Shown here in pieces: positions 32,616-41,624 of a DNA stretch of 43,194 bases. Origin of the DNA: Burkholderiales bacterium (GTDB taxonomy: Bacteria > Pseudomonadota > Gammaproteobacteria > Burkholderiales > Burkholderiaceae_C); assembly GCA_026400275.1 (NCBI GenBank), contig JAPLPK010000130.1, positions 1-43,194 of the forward strand. The letters run 5' to 3'. Position numbers and translations under genes: made by a program. The notes beneath the pieces were generated by a model. It was not told where the DNA came from, ran no database searches, and saw only the letters and a list, made by a program, of their open reading frames with translations. Position 1 is the stretch's first letter, and every line of letters begins with the position of its first letter.

Positions 32616-33860
32616 ATGCCGCACGACCCTCCACTGACGAAGCCCCTGGCCCTGGCCCAGGCGCGCAATCTGCAACTCGCCGCCCAGGGTCTGCTGGCCG
32701 CGCCGCGCCGCAAGGCCACGCCCCTGGCGCTGCGCCAGTGCATCGCGCAAATGCAGCTGCTGCAGATCGACACCATCAGCGTGGTGGCGCGCAGCCCCTA
32801 CCTGGTGCTTTTCTCGCGGCTGGGCACCTACCCGCAGGCCTGGCTGGACGCAGCCCTGGCCGATGGTCATCTGTTCGAAACCTGGGCCCATGAAGCCTGC
32901 TTCGCTCCCGCCGCAGACCTGCTGCTACACCGCAGCTACAACCAGCACACGCGCCGCCATTGGGGCCTGCAGAATGGCAAATCCATACAGGCCAGCCATC
33001 GCACCCACCTGGATGCCCTGCTGGCGCATATTGACAGCAACGGCCCGGTACGTTCAGCCGACTTCACCCGGCAAGACGGCAAAACCGGCAACGGCTGGTG
33101 GGACCGCAAGGACGAAAAGCGCTGGCTAGAGGCCCTGTTCGCCAGCGGCGAGCTGATGGTCAAGCGCCGCGACAGCTTTCAGCGCGTCTACGACTTGGCG
33201 CACCGCGTGCACCCGCACCTGGCCGACGCCGTGCTGCCCGAAGCCGCCGCCGTGCACCAGCATTTCACCGAGAAAGCCATCCTTGCCCTGGGCATCACCC
33301 AGGCCCGCTGGGTGCACGACTACTTCCGCCAGAAGCCGCGCCTGAAAGACGCCGACCTGGACGCATTGGTGGAGCAGGGCGTGTTGCAGCGTGTCGAGGT
33401 GCAAGGCTGGGCGCTGCCTGGCTATGTACACCGGCAGCACGCCGAGCTGTTGCAGTCTGCCCAGGCCGGCCAGCTGCGCGCCACCCACACAGCGCTGCTC
33501 TCACCCTTCGACCCGTTGGTCTGGGACCGCGAACGCGCGTCCGCCATGTTCGGCTTCGACTACCGCATCGAGTGCTACACGCCGGAAGAAAAACGCACCT
33601 ACGGCTACTTCGTGCTACCCATCCTTTACCGTGGCGCGCTGATCGGCCGGTTAGACGCCAAGGCGCACCGCGCGCAGGGCGTGTTCGAGGTGAAGGCGCT
33701 GTTTCTGGAAGATGGCGTGAAGCTGAGTGACGCGGCGGTGCGGGCGGTGGCAGATGCGATCCAGCGCTGTGCGGACTGGCATGGCACGCCCGAGGTTCGG
33801 GTGGGGAGGACGGAGCCGGAGGGGGTGGGGGAGAGGCTGCGCTGGGTGGTGGAGGAGTAA
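32616..33860 (+). CDS. ycaQ: YcaQ/AlkZ-family winged-helix DNA glycosylase
   Basis: A 414-residue HTH_42 family protein. These are DNA glycosylases that excise alkylated bases and can unhook interstrand crosslinks. The signature near the N-terminus is QLLQIDTISVVARSPYLVLFSRLGTY with Q50-I51-D52, matching the QxD catalytic form of E. coli YcaQ. FETWAHEACFAP and the C-terminal LLSPFDPLVWDRERASAMFGFDYRIECYTPEEKRTYGYFVLPILY are family hallmarks. No clear Shine-Dalgarno precedes the ATG, and a dispersed repeat ends just upstream, so the start is moderately uncertain. It diverges from glrK. Confidence 0.88.
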   Translation: MPHDPPLTKPLALAQARNLQLAAQGLLAAPRRKATPLALRQCIAQMQLLQIDTISVVARSPYLVLFSRLGTYPQAWLDAALADGHLFETWAHEACFAPAADLLLHRSYNQHTRRHWGLQNGKSIQASHRTHLDALLAHIDSNGPVRSADFTRQDGKTGNGWWDRKDEKRWLEALFASGELMVKRRDSFQRVYDLAHRVHPHLADAVLPEAAAVHQHFTEKAILALGITQARWVHDYFRQKPRLKDADLDALVEQGVLQRVEVQGWALPGYVHRQHAELLQSAQAGQLRATHTALLSPFDPLVWDRERASAMFGFDYRIECYTPEEKRTYGYFVLPILYRGALIGRLDAKAHRAQGVFEVKALFLEDGVKLSDAAVRAVADAIQRCADWHGTPEVRVGRTEPEGVGERLRWVVEE

Positions 33861-33940
33861 CGCCAAAGTTTCTTATGGACCAGCTTCATAAGATGTAGTT
33901 TTGGCAGACGGATCCAACGGTCGACGCAACCAATCGGCAG

Positions 33941-33957
33941 AGTCGCTTTCAGCGACT
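33941..33957 (-). terminator. Small hairpin at the 3' end of the AraC regulator
   Basis: AGTCGCT, TTC loop and AGCGACT form a 7-bp perfect stem that overlaps the araC-type stop codon. No T-run follows, so termination would be weak. Confidence 0.35.
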
Positions 33958-35057
33958 ACAACTGTTGCAGGCCAGATTGATCCGGCGATAGAGTTGTGTG
34001 GTGCAGCACCGTTTCTTCCAAGCGCACCATTTGAGGCGTTTTTCCGGTCCACGCCTGGAAAGCTCGGGCAAATGAATTCGCTTCCTCGAAGCCCAACAGA
34101 AATGAAATCTCCGAACTCGACATGGCCGTGTTTCGCAAGTAATGGTGTGCTAGAGAATCGCGCAAGGTGTCCAGCGTCTGTTGGAACGTGGTTCCCTCTT
34201 CTTGCAGCCTGCGCTGCAAGGTGCGCGTGCTCACTCCGAGTTTTTTGCTAACGGCCTGCATGGACACTTCACCTGCGGGCAAGGTCTCCAGCAGAGTACT
34301 ACGCACGCGTTCCACCATGTCTGCCGTTCTATCCAGGTCGGCCAAGCGCTGACGCAGCGAGGGTTCAAAAAACAACCACATTTTGTGGTTCTCCGTCAGG
34401 AATGGGCGCTCCATGTCGGCGTTAGCGAACACCAAGGTGGCCAAAGGTGCAGATGTCACCGGAATGCCGAAAAAAAGACGCGTAGATATCCGCACCTGAT
34501 TCCGGCTTGGGCGGTGAAGGCCAGCTTACCTTCAGCGGCTGCACATGGCTACGCGTTGCCAGCCGAACCAGCTGCACATAAAACACCAGTTTGAACGCCA
34601 AAAACACCGTGGGTGGCGGCTCCGTGATGTCTAGAAATTCGATGGTGACGGTGGTCTGGGCTAGTGTGCGCTCTATGCCAATCACCATAGGGGCAATCAA
34701 TCGCACGTACTTGGCAATTCGGTCGAGGGCGTCGCCCATATTGGCACTACAAAGTGCAGCAAAAAGTTCCGGGTCGAACCAGTCTGAGGACATCACCTGC
34801 GCGATGCGCATAGGAGCAGGCAATTCAGCGTCAATGGATATGGCTTCTGCCTCGATGGCGTTCCAGAGTTTGAAGAAGTTCGCTGAGTCCAGCCGAACGT
34901 TCTGACGCGCAAACAAATCGCCTGGTAACTGCGCGCGACGCAGTACGGGAGACGTAGCCAGTCCCGCATCCTGCATCAGTAGCCGCCAGCCCGGCCAAAC
35001 CGCAAATTCCAAAGTAGAGCGCCGGGCACTCGATGGAAGTCTATTTTTTGGATTCAT
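33956..35057 (-). pseudogene. AraC-family regulator (arabinose-binding-domain type) with a frameshift
   Basis: The regulator is split between two frames meeting in a run of seven A (34470-34476; seven T on the coding strand). The first frame, from ATG 35057, gives the N-terminal ligand domain (SANFFKLWNAIEAEAISID, MVIGIERTLAQTTVTIEFLD) up to GADIYASFF, then wrong sequence. The second resumes at FFGIPVTSAPLATLVFANADMERPFL and contains the HTH region MQAVSKKLGVSTRTLQRRLQEEGTTFQQTLD and SEISFLLGFEEANSFARAFQAWTGKTPQ. With one T removed the frame gives 366 residues, normal for this family. The change may be a true mutation, slippage at the run, or a sequencing error. It diverges from the SDR cassette it probably controls. 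Confidence 0.82.
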
Positions 35058-35076
35058 GCAGCAAGTTTAGGCTGCC

Positions 35077-35154
35077 GATTGCGCCAGTGCTACGGCAAAT
35101 TACGCCAAACGGCCGAGTGCATTTTGGCGCGTTCAGCTGTTAACTGGCGCGTTC
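35077..35154. promoter_or_regulatory. Four TGGCG half-sites in the divergent control region
   Basis: On the minus strand: TGGCGCAATC (35077-35086) and TGGCGTAATT (35098-35107), 21 bases apart. On the plus strand: TGGCGCGTTC at 35125-35134 and an identical copy at 35145-35154, 20 bases apart. Pairs of direct repeats two turns apart, facing each gene, are typical AraC-family operators. They lie 20-97 bases upstream of the regulator gene and 145-222 bases before the SDR gene. Confidence 0.65.
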
Positions 35155-35298
35155 CGCTAATGGTGAATAGGCGCTTGAGGTGCAAAGTACAGGTTCTCTG
35201 AAACGCCGCTTGGATAACCTGATCGATATCGCGGCACAGTCCAAACTATTCGGGCTAACGAATTAATTTTTGATTGTCTTTCAAAAAAGGAAAATGAA

Positions 35299-36105
35299 AT
35301 GAAAAAAACTGTTTTGATTACCGGTGCTTCGTCAGGTTTTGGTCTGTTGCTTGCCAATAAACTTCATGGGCAAGGCTTTAACGTGATTGGCACTAGCCGT
35401 GAACCAGAAAAATATCAGGGCAAGGTGCCGTTCAAACTGTTGCGGCTGGATGTTAGTGATGACCATTCTGTGAAGACTTTCACTGAAGAATTATTCCAGC
35501 ACACGAAGCAGTTGGATGTACTGGTAAACAATGCTGGTTATATGGTGACCGGCATTGCCGAAGAAACATCTATTGAGGTAGGTCGGCAGCAGTTTGAAAC
35601 AAATTTTTGGGGAACGATTAAGGTAACCAACGCCTTGCTGCCTCACTTTCGTAAGAAAAAGAGCGGGCAAGTGATTACGGTGAGTTCTATCGTCGGCTTA
35701 ATTGGTCCGCCAAATCTTTCTTATTACACGGCGTCCAAGCATGCCGTCGAGGGTTATTTTAAATCCCTGCGTTTTGAGTTGGATCAGTTCAATATCAAAG
35801 TCAGCATGGTAGAGCCGGTTTGGTTCAAAACCAATCTGGCCCATAACGCGGTTTCATCCACGGGTGGTGGTATTGGCGATTACGACGGGTACCGGAAGCA
35901 GGTGAATGCCGCTACGCAAAAAGGCATTGACGAGGCCGAGGCGCCCGATGCAGTCATCAAAAAAATTGCCCAGATGATTGATACGGTTGATCCAAAGTTC
36001 AGCAACCCTGTGGGCAAGATGACAGGAATGTTTCTTTTCCTGCAGAGCTACGCGCCAAAGATGTTTGAGGGATCGATCCTCAAAAGCGATAAGACCGCGA
36101 AATAG
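35299..36105 (+). CDS. SDR family oxidoreductase, first gene of the AraC-linked cassette
   Basis: A 268-residue classical short-chain dehydrogenase. Cofactor motif TGASSGFG is at 8-15, DVS near 52, NNAGYMV near 79, the catalytic serine in TVSSIVGLIG and the YxxxK pair in YYTASKHAVEG. It uses NAD(P)H on an unknown carbonyl or alcohol. The sequence is clearly AT-richer than the chromosome around it. AAGG lies eight bases before the ATG; an ATG five bases upstream gives only ATG-AAA-TGA. It is probably the first target of the divergent AraC regulator. Confidence 0.9.
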   Translation: MKKTVLITGASSGFGLLLANKLHGQGFNVIGTSREPEKYQGKVPFKLLRLDVSDDHSVKTFTEELFQHTKQLDVLVNNAGYMVTGIAEETSIEVGRQQFETNFWGTIKVTNALLPHFRKKKSGQVITVSSIVGLIGPPNLSYYTASKHAVEGYFKSLRFELDQFNIKVSMVEPVWFKTNLAHNAVSSTGGGIGDYDGYRKQVNAATQKGIDEAEAPDAVIKKIAQMIDTVDPKFSNPVGKMTGMFLFLQSYAPKMFEGSILKSDKTAK

Positions 36106-36189
36106 ACATTTAGCAATTTGTCGAAGTAGATAAATGTGATTGATATCAATGGGCACAGATAAAAACCTGTTTCATGATTGGAGATTTAA

Positions 36190-36627
36190 ATGGCCGACTC
36201 AAATTTACATCTAGCCGCAGACATTCAAACGGGTCTGCCCCATCAAGCAGCCCAGGCCGGACTGAAGGAGTGGCATCGCATTGCTGCCGCTCTGGATTGG
36301 GACAGCCTTCCCGAGTTGCTCACGGAGGATGTCGTTTTCCGCAACCCCGCAGCGCTGGAGCCGTACCATGGAAAAGCAACCATGGTGGCCATTCTGCGCG
36401 CTGTTTTTAGTGTTCTGCAGGATTTTAAATATCTGCGGCATTTTGGTACCAGTACCGGATACGTCTTGGAATTCAGCGCCCGGGTCGGCGATGAAATTCT
36501 ATTCGGTGTCGACTTGGTGGAATTCAATCAGGAAGGCAAGATTACCGATTTTATGGTCATGATGCGCCCCGCCAGCACGGTATTGACTTTGGCTGCTGAG
36601 GCGGGGAAACGCCTTGCTGCTCATTAG
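36190..36627 (+). CDS. NTF2-like (SnoaL-type) protein
   Basis: A 145-residue cone-fold protein. It shows the usual pattern of the family: helix GLKEWHRIAAALDWDSLPELLTEDVVFRNPAA, then GKATMVAILRAVFSVLQDFKYL, and strands ending VDLVEFNQEGKITDFMVMMRPAS. Such proteins are isomerases, cyclases or hydrolases of small hydrophobic ligands, or lack catalysis. GGAG precedes the ATG. It sits 84 bases after the SDR gene on the same strand and shares its lower GC. The ligand cannot be told. Confidence 0.8.
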   Translation: MADSNLHLAADIQTGLPHQAAQAGLKEWHRIAAALDWDSLPELLTEDVVFRNPAALEPYHGKATMVAILRAVFSVLQDFKYLRHFGTSTGYVLEFSARVGDEILFGVDLVEFNQEGKITDFMVMMRPASTVLTLAAEAGKRLAAH

Positions 36628-36680
36628 GCTTTTGCAGAGTAAATGGATTGCCCTGTCACGATTTCACGTCAAGTAAATAA

Positions 36681-37652
36681 ATGAAAATGAACAAAATAAA
36701 ACTTATCGCCGCCATTATTGCTTCGGGATTATTTGCTTTAAACGCTACCTATGCGCAAGAAGCAAAGAACAACCCGGAACCTGTTGTTATAAAGGCCGCT
36801 CAGAAAAGCTCAATTAGCGTTGAGCGCGTATCACCCGCGATTGCCAAAGTGCATTTCTTCAACGCTCCCATCAATTTTATTGTTCCTGAAACCATTTCCT
36901 CTTTAAACGAGGCGGTAAAGGAATTAAGTAAAGATGAAAATATCAAAGTGGTCATCTTTGTGAGTGACATGAAGGGCTATTTCTTCAACCACTTTGACAC
37001 AAGTCAGTTTCCTAACTTTCTGAGCCAGATGGGTGCCGATGCCAGGCCTTTGTGGGTTGAATTGATTACCAACCTATCCAACGCACCATTCGTCAGCATC
37101 GCCTCTGTTCGCGGGCGAACCCAGGGTGGCGGGAACGAATTGACCCTGGCGTTTGATCTGCGGTACGCCAGTAAGGAAAAGGCGGTATTCGATCAGCCAG
37201 AAGTCGCCATTGGTTTGTTTCCTGGTGGTGGCGGCACAGACATGCTGGCAAGACTGGCAGGCAGAGATCGTGCCCTTGAGGCTTTTTTGAGTGCTGATGA
37301 TTACGACGCAGAGTTGGCTGAAAAGTATGGCTGGGTTACCCGTGCGATACCCGATGCACAGCTTGATGGTTTTGTGGAAAAGATGGCCAGCCGGCTTGCC
37401 TTGTTCGACAAAACAGCCTTAATGACCACGAAAAAGCAGATTAATGGTGTTGTATTTCCCAAGGAGGCTGATCGATTGAACTCGTATAAGGAGTTTACGA
37501 AGTCCCTGGCATGGCCTGGGCTGCAGCAGCGTATGCCCTTGTTCGGAAAAATGTACCAGGAGATTGGGCTTGAAAAAGTTGAAAGCAATATGGGTTTTTA
37601 CGTTGCCGAAGGAAATAAGCAGTTACAAGAAAACGCAAAGGACAAGAAATGA
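36681..37652 (+). CDS. Crotonase-fold (enoyl-CoA hydratase/isomerase) protein with Sec signal peptide
   Basis: A 323-residue protein. The N-terminus KMNKIKLIAAIIASGLFALN followed by ATYAQEAKN is a textbook Sec signal peptide with cleavage at TYA-QE. The rest is a crotonase domain: NAPINFIVPETISSLNEAVKEL, then KVVIFVSDMKGYFFNHFDTSQF, IASVRGRTQGGGNELTLAFDLRYAS and FDQPEVAIGLFPGGGGTDMLARL. Both glutamates corresponding to the catalytic pair of enoyl-CoA hydratase (in GGGNEL and DQPEV) are kept. Crotonases act on acyl-CoA thioesters in the cytoplasm, so export is odd. Codon use is AT-rich (AAA, ATT, AAT frequent). It overlaps the next gene by four bases. Confidence 0.85.
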   Translation: MKMNKIKLIAAIIASGLFALNATYAQEAKNNPEPVVIKAAQKSSISVERVSPAIAKVHFFNAPINFIVPETISSLNEAVKELSKDENIKVVIFVSDMKGYFFNHFDTSQFPNFLSQMGADARPLWVELITNLSNAPFVSIASVRGRTQGGGNELTLAFDLRYASKEKAVFDQPEVAIGLFPGGGGTDMLARLAGRDRALEAFLSADDYDAELAEKYGWVTRAIPDAQLDGFVEKMASRLALFDKTALMTTKKQINGVVFPKEADRLNSYKEFTKSLAWPGLQQRMPLFGKMYQEIGLEKVESNMGFYVAEGNKQLQENAKDKK

Positions 37653-37945
37653 AATACTACTTGTGCAAATGGATTCCGCCGCGCGCTGATTTCCTGGCAA
37701 CGATGTCGGCTGATGAATTGAACTGGATGAAACAGCACGGTGATTTTCTCGACAAACTGCTCGTAAAAGGCACGATTGTTGCGCACGGTCCGGTGATCGA
37801 GGGAAACAGCGGCTACGGTATGTCGCTCTATCAGATTGCGGATGACGAAGATATCTCTGCCTTTACCTCGGAAGACCCCATTGTGAAAAATGGTGTTGGC
37901 CATTATGAGCATTGCGCGATGCTTCATTTGAAATCACGTGGTTAA
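37649..37945 (+). CDS. YciI-like protein
   Basis: A 98-residue protein of the YCII-related family: KYYLCKWIPPRADFLATMSA, then MKQHGDFLDKLLVKGTIVAHGPV and FTSEDPIVKNGVGHYE. The His in MKQHGDFL and the Asp in EDPIV match the dyad suggested for the family, which resembles dehalogenases and muconolactone-isomerase folds. The start lies on an ATGA overlap with the crotonase gene (37649-37652), so the two are cotranslated. Function unknown. Confidence 0.8.
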   Translation: MKYYLCKWIPPRADFLATMSADELNWMKQHGDFLDKLLVKGTIVAHGPVIEGNSGYGMSLYQIADDEDISAFTSEDPIVKNGVGHYEHCAMLHLKSRG

Positions 37946-38031
37946 TACTATTGGCTTGAATATGGTGTCTTTGCACACACCGAGTATTCAGTTCACCTTC
38001 ATAACAAGAGTAAAAATTTAAGAGAGTATTT

Positions 38032-38811
38032 ATGACTACAGCACTTATCACTGGCGCTTCGAGTGGCATTGGCGCGATTTACGCACGCCGACTGGCCGCG
38101 CGCGGCAACGACCTTGTCCTCGTTGCGCGCGCAACGGATCGTCTCAACGCACTCGCAAGCGAATTGCGTGCAGCGCATGGCGTATCCATTGAGGTCATCA
38201 CAGCCGACCTGATCGATGCGACTCAGCTCGAGTTGGTTCTGCGGCGCTTGCGCTCCGATCCACCGATCGACATTCTCGTCAACAACGCCGGGGCGGGACT
38301 GATAGGCGACTTTGTGACTGCCGACCCGGCTGAAATGCACAAGCTATTACTGCTGAATGTGGCGGCGCCGACTTTGCTGGCTTCTGCGGCCGTTGGCGGT
38401 ATGGTGGAGCGTGGTGGCGGCTCTATCGTCAATATCGCGTCGGTACTGGCTTTTTTGCCAGAGTACTCTCGCGGTATCTACGCGGCCACAAAGTCCTACG
38501 TGATGACGCTGTCGCAAAGCCTCGCAGCGGAAGTAACTGCCAAGGGCGTTTATGTCCAGGCTGTATTGCCCGCTGCCACGCGCACAGAAATTTATGAGCG
38601 CTCTGGCGGTGATATCAGCAAAGTGCCTGACGTGATGGAGGTCGAGGATCTCGTGGACGCGGCGCTGGTCGGTTTTGATCGCAAAGAACTGGTGACGATA
38701 CCCCCTGTTCCAGACGTCGCTGCGTGGGAGGCTTTTGAGCAGGCGCGTGGATTTCTGGCGCAAGGCTTCAGTAACTCGAAACCGGCGGTACGTTATAGAA
38801 ATGAGACTTGA
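38032..38811 (+). CDS. SDR family oxidoreductase, last gene of the cassette
   Basis: A 259-residue short-chain dehydrogenase: TGASSGIGAIYARRLAARG at 7-25, DLID near 63, NNAGAGLIGDF near 86, catalytic serine in VNIASVLAFLPEYSRG and YxxxK in IYAATKSYVMTL. It is similar to the DltE-like or YqjQ-like group. GC content is higher than in the four genes before it, so it may have a different origin. AGAGAG precedes the ATG. It is followed by a hairpin terminator. Confidence 0.9.
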   Translation: MTTALITGASSGIGAIYARRLAARGNDLVLVARATDRLNALASELRAAHGVSIEVITADLIDATQLELVLRRLRSDPPIDILVNNAGAGLIGDFVTADPAEMHKLLLLNVAAPTLLASAAVGGMVERGGGSIVNIASVLAFLPEYSRGIYAATKSYVMTLSQSLAAEVTAKGVYVQAVLPAATRTEIYERSGGDISKVPDVMEVEDLVDAALVGFDRKELVTIPPVPDVAAWEAFEQARGFLAQGFSNSKPAVRYRNET

Positions 38812-38867
38812 CGTATATGAAAGGAAGCGGGGTTTTGCTGTGTTGTGATTTGAGTCACGGACGACAC

Positions 38868-38894
38868 CGGTAGGTGGAAGTTACCGGCTTTTCT
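38868..38894 (+). terminator. Hairpin terminator closing the cassette
   Basis: CCGGTA (38868-38873) pairs with TACCGG (38883-38888) around a 9-base loop, followed by CTTTTC. It lies 57 bases after the SDR stop and overlaps the end of the convergent hypothetical gene. Confidence 0.55.
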
Positions 38895-39450
38895 ACTCAA
38901 CCAATGCCGCATTCCGAATCCGAGCCAGCAGCCGCATCCGTATCAACCCACTTACCGGTCGAATCAACCACCAATACGGCGTAAACCGCCGCAGCGAAGT
39001 CTGGTCATTGCAAAACACCCGTGTCTCGGTGCGCAGCCAGGTGCTGCCGTCACTTGCAGCTTCGGCGCTGAAGTTCAGTACCAGCTTGGCAAACCCAGGC
39101 TCGGCAAATTGCGCAAAGGTGTCGGCGTTGCCAATTGGGACTTGGCCATAGTCGGCCTGCCAGAATTTGCCCACCAGGCCTATCGCGACTTCTTGGTCTC
39201 CGTCGCGGCCCAGTGGCGTGAAGTTTTGGATGCCAAACGCGGGCTGTTGCTGCAGTCCGCTGCGGCCACCCAGGGCGCCCCATACCCGGTCGGGCAACTC
39301 GCGTAGCTGGATGAAGCGGCGGGTCCACGGGTCCTCGCTGATCTCGGGCCGGAGCGCGGTGTCCAGCAGGGCGGCGGGCGTGGCGTGGGTCAGCAGCTGG
39401 TGCTTTTCCTGGAACTGGTAGTGGGGTAGGTAGTGATTTATCAAGCGCAT
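38893..39450 (-). CDS. Conserved hypothetical protein
   Basis: A 185-residue protein without signal peptide or membrane segment that I can name. It contains ADYGQVPIGNADTFAQFAEPGFAKLVLNFSAEAASDGSTWLRTETRV and a C-terminal SLRRFTPYWWLIRPVSGLIRMRLLARIRNAA. The alternating strand pattern and TETRV segment recall SRPBCC/START-like ligand-binding folds, but I cannot confirm this. Codon use is that of the host chromosome, unlike the cassette next to it. It converges with the SDR gene and lies downstream of the chemotaxis receptor gene. Confidence 0.65.
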   Translation of the reverse strand: MRLINHYLPHYQFQEKHQLLTHATPAALLDTALRPEISEDPWTRRFIQLRELPDRVWGALGGRSGLQQQPAFGIQNFTPLGRDGDQEVAIGLVGKFWQADYGQVPIGNADTFAQFAEPGFAKLVLNFSAEAASDGSTWLRTETRVFCNDQTSLRRFTPYWWLIRPVSGLIRMRLLARIRNAALVE

Positions 39451-39508
39451 GGGGCCGCCGGTGGTTTACCGTAGTATCTCCGCTGCGGCCTGCTGGCCGC
39501 CTCGTGGC

Positions 39509-41479
39509 TCAAAGCGTCAGCCGGGGATGGGCTGGCTGGGCCTGCCCGATGCGCTCCTGCAGGCGGAAGCTGGCCACTTCCTGTACCAGCTGCCGCGACT
39601 GGGATTTGAGCGCACTGGCGGCGGCGGCCATCTGCTCCACCAGCGCGGCATTCTGCTGGGTGACCTGGTCCATCTGCATGATGGCTTCGCCGATCTGGGA
39701 GACGCCGGCGTTCTGCTCGGCGCTGGCCAGGCTGATCTCTCCCATGATGGTGGTGGCTTGCTGGATGCTACGCACCACGTCCTGCATGGTGTTGCCGGCC
39801 TGGTCCACCTGGCTGGAGCCGCTGCTGACGCGCTCCACGCTGGTGTGGATCAGGCCGCGAATTTCCTTGGCGGCGCTGGCGCAGCGCCCGGCCAGCAGGC
39901 GGACTTCGCCCGCCACCACGGCAAATCCTCGGCCTTGTTCGCCGGCGCGGGCAGCTTCCACGGCCGCGTTCAGCGCCAGGATATTGGTCTGGAAGGCGAT
40001 GGCGTCGATCACGCCGATGATGTCGGCGATTTTGCGCGAGGCGTCGTTGATGCCCTTCATGGTTTCGACCACCTGGGCGACCACGCTGCCGCCCTGGTGG
40101 GCGACTGCGCTGGCTTTGCCGGCCAGGGTGTTGGCCTGGCGCGCATTTTCGGCGTTCTGGTGGACAGTGGAGCTGAGCTGCTCCATGGAGGCCGAGGTTT
40201 GCTGTAGCGCGCTGGCCTGGCTTTCAGTGCGGGCCGACAGGTCGTTATTGCCCTGGGCGATTTCGCTGCTGGCCATGGCAATGGCTTCCGAGCCCTCGCG
40301 GACCTTGGTGACCACGTGGTCCAGGTGGCTGCGCATGGTGTCCAGCGACTGCATCAGCTGGCCCAGCTCGTTGCTGCCGCGCACGGGTACCGCGACGGTC
40401 AGGTCCTTGTTGGCTACCGCGCGGGCCACCGACACAGCTTCGGCAATCGGGCCGGTGATGCTGCGCACAAAGGCCAGCGCCAGCGTGGTGGTGACCATCA
40501 GGCCGACGATCAAGCCGGCCACCAGAGCCCAACTGGCGCGCTGCGCCGTGTTGGCCCGGTCCTGCAGTGCGTCGCTCATGCTTTGCATGGCCAGGGCGTT
40601 GAATTCAAACAGGCCGTCGATGGCGCGGCTGAAGGTGTCGAAGTAGTCGGCCGCAGAGGCCTTGATTTCAGTCGCGTCCAGCAGCGCCTGGTCGGCCAGG
40701 GCCAGGGCGGTGTTGGTGGCTGCGCGGGCGCTTTCGGCCTTGGCGGTCAGCACGCTTTTGAACTGGGCGTTGCCGTCGGCGGCGCGCTGGATGTTACGGA
40801 ACATATCGGCCTGGGCTTCGATGGCGCGGCTCTTTAGTGCGGTCAGGCTGGCCCGGCCTTCGGGCGGCAGCACCGTCTGGGTGAGAAAGCCCGAGCCCGT
40901 CGCGCGCATGATGCCCAGGCTTTCAGCGAGGCGCGGCATATTCACCAGGCTGGCCTGGATCAGAAAGTGGGTGTCAGCCTCGGGGTCGGTGCTGAGGCCG
41001 AACTCGGCCATCAGCTCGTCGCTGAGCAGCAACTCGCTTCCTACGATCTGGGTGTGTTGGCGGGTACTGTCCTGGGGTTTGACGGCATGCTGGGTAACAC
41101 GTTGTTCCAGGTCCTGCCAGAGCTGCCGGGTTTCGCTCCACTGGGTTTGCAGGCGCGGCGAGGTGTCGGCCCGTTGCAGCGCGGCGGCCAGGTTGTCCAT
41201 GGCCTGCGCAAGCGCATCACGCACGGCTGGCCGCCGGGCTTCCAGCTGTGCGTTGCCACTGAGCATGGCGAGGGAGATGCCTCGATGCATTTGAGTGAGC
41301 TGTATGACCTTGTTCAGCGCTACCAGGGGAGGCCCGCCCCGGGCTTCGCGCTGGGCGGCCTGGCTGTCCAGAAAGGCGCGGCGTATATAAAGGCCAAAAG
41401 GGATGGCCAGCATCACCAGCGCGATCAGGCCGAGAATGATGAATTTTTGTCCCAAACCCAGTCGGTGTAGCAGCGTCAT
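39509..41479 (-). CDS. Methyl-accepting chemotaxis protein
   Basis: A 656-residue chemoreceptor. The first membrane segment ([21 protein letters not shown]) is at residues 11-31. A periplasmic helical sensor of about 280 residues follows, then a second segment near 320-340 ([24 protein letters not shown]), HAMP ([20 protein letters not shown]) and the signalling domain with the hairpin [44 protein letters not shown]. No terminal CheR-binding pentapeptide is seen. The ATG at 41479 with AAGGA seven bases upstream is preferred over a GTG at 41506. The ligand is unknown. Confidence 0.9.
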   Translation of the reverse strand: MTLLHRLGLGQKFIILGLIALVMLAIPFGLYIRRAFLDSQAAQREARGGPPLVALNKVIQLTQMHRGISLAMLSGNAQLEARRPAVRDALAQAMDNLAAALQRADTSPRLQTQWSETRQLWQDLEQRVTQHAVKPQDSTRQHTQIVGSELLLSDELMAEFGLSTDPEADTHFLIQASLVNMPRLAESLGIMRATGSGFLTQTVLPPEGRASLTALKSRAIEAQADMFRNIQRAADGNAQFKSVLTAKAESARAATNTALALADQALLDATEIKASAADYFDTFSRAIDGLFEFNALAMQSMSDALQDRANTAQRASWALVAGLIVGLMVTTTLALAFVRSITGPIAEAVSVARAVANKDLTVAVPVRGSNELGQLMQSLDTMRSHLDHVVTKVREGSEAIAMASSEIAQGNNDLSARTESQASALQQTSASMEQLSSTVHQNAENARQANTLAGKASAVAHQGGSVVAQVVETMKGINDASRKIADIIGVIDAIAFQTNILALNAAVEAARAGEQGRGFAVVAGEVRLLAGRCASAAKEIRGLIHTSVERVSSGSSQVDQAGNTMQDVVRSIQQATTIMGEISLASAEQNAGVSQIGEAIMQMDQVTQQNAALVEQMAAAASALKSQSRQLVQEVASFRLQERIGQAQPAHPRLTL

Positions 41480-41605
41480 CGGCAAATCCTTGGAGTGGTG
41501 TTCCACAGTAGAGGTGTAAGTGCCAACGCGACATTTGTGCGGGGCAGAACACCATAGCGGATGTGCCTCGGCTTGTATCTACGCCACGTCCACCATTGGG
41601 AGTAC

Positions 41606-41624
41606 GCCCTGCCCGCAGCAGGGC
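41606..41624. other. Short hairpin between divergent MCP and hrpA genes
   Basis: GCCCTGC (41606-41612) and GCAGGGC (41618-41624) form a perfect 7-bp stem with a 5-base loop in the hrpA leader, 29 bases before its ATG. The purpose is unknown. Confidence 0.35.

Noticed and set aside
35294-35302. ATG-AAA-TGA minimal frame overlapping the SDR start
   Set aside because: It is too close to the AAGG ribosome binding site and probably arises by chance in an A-rich leader.
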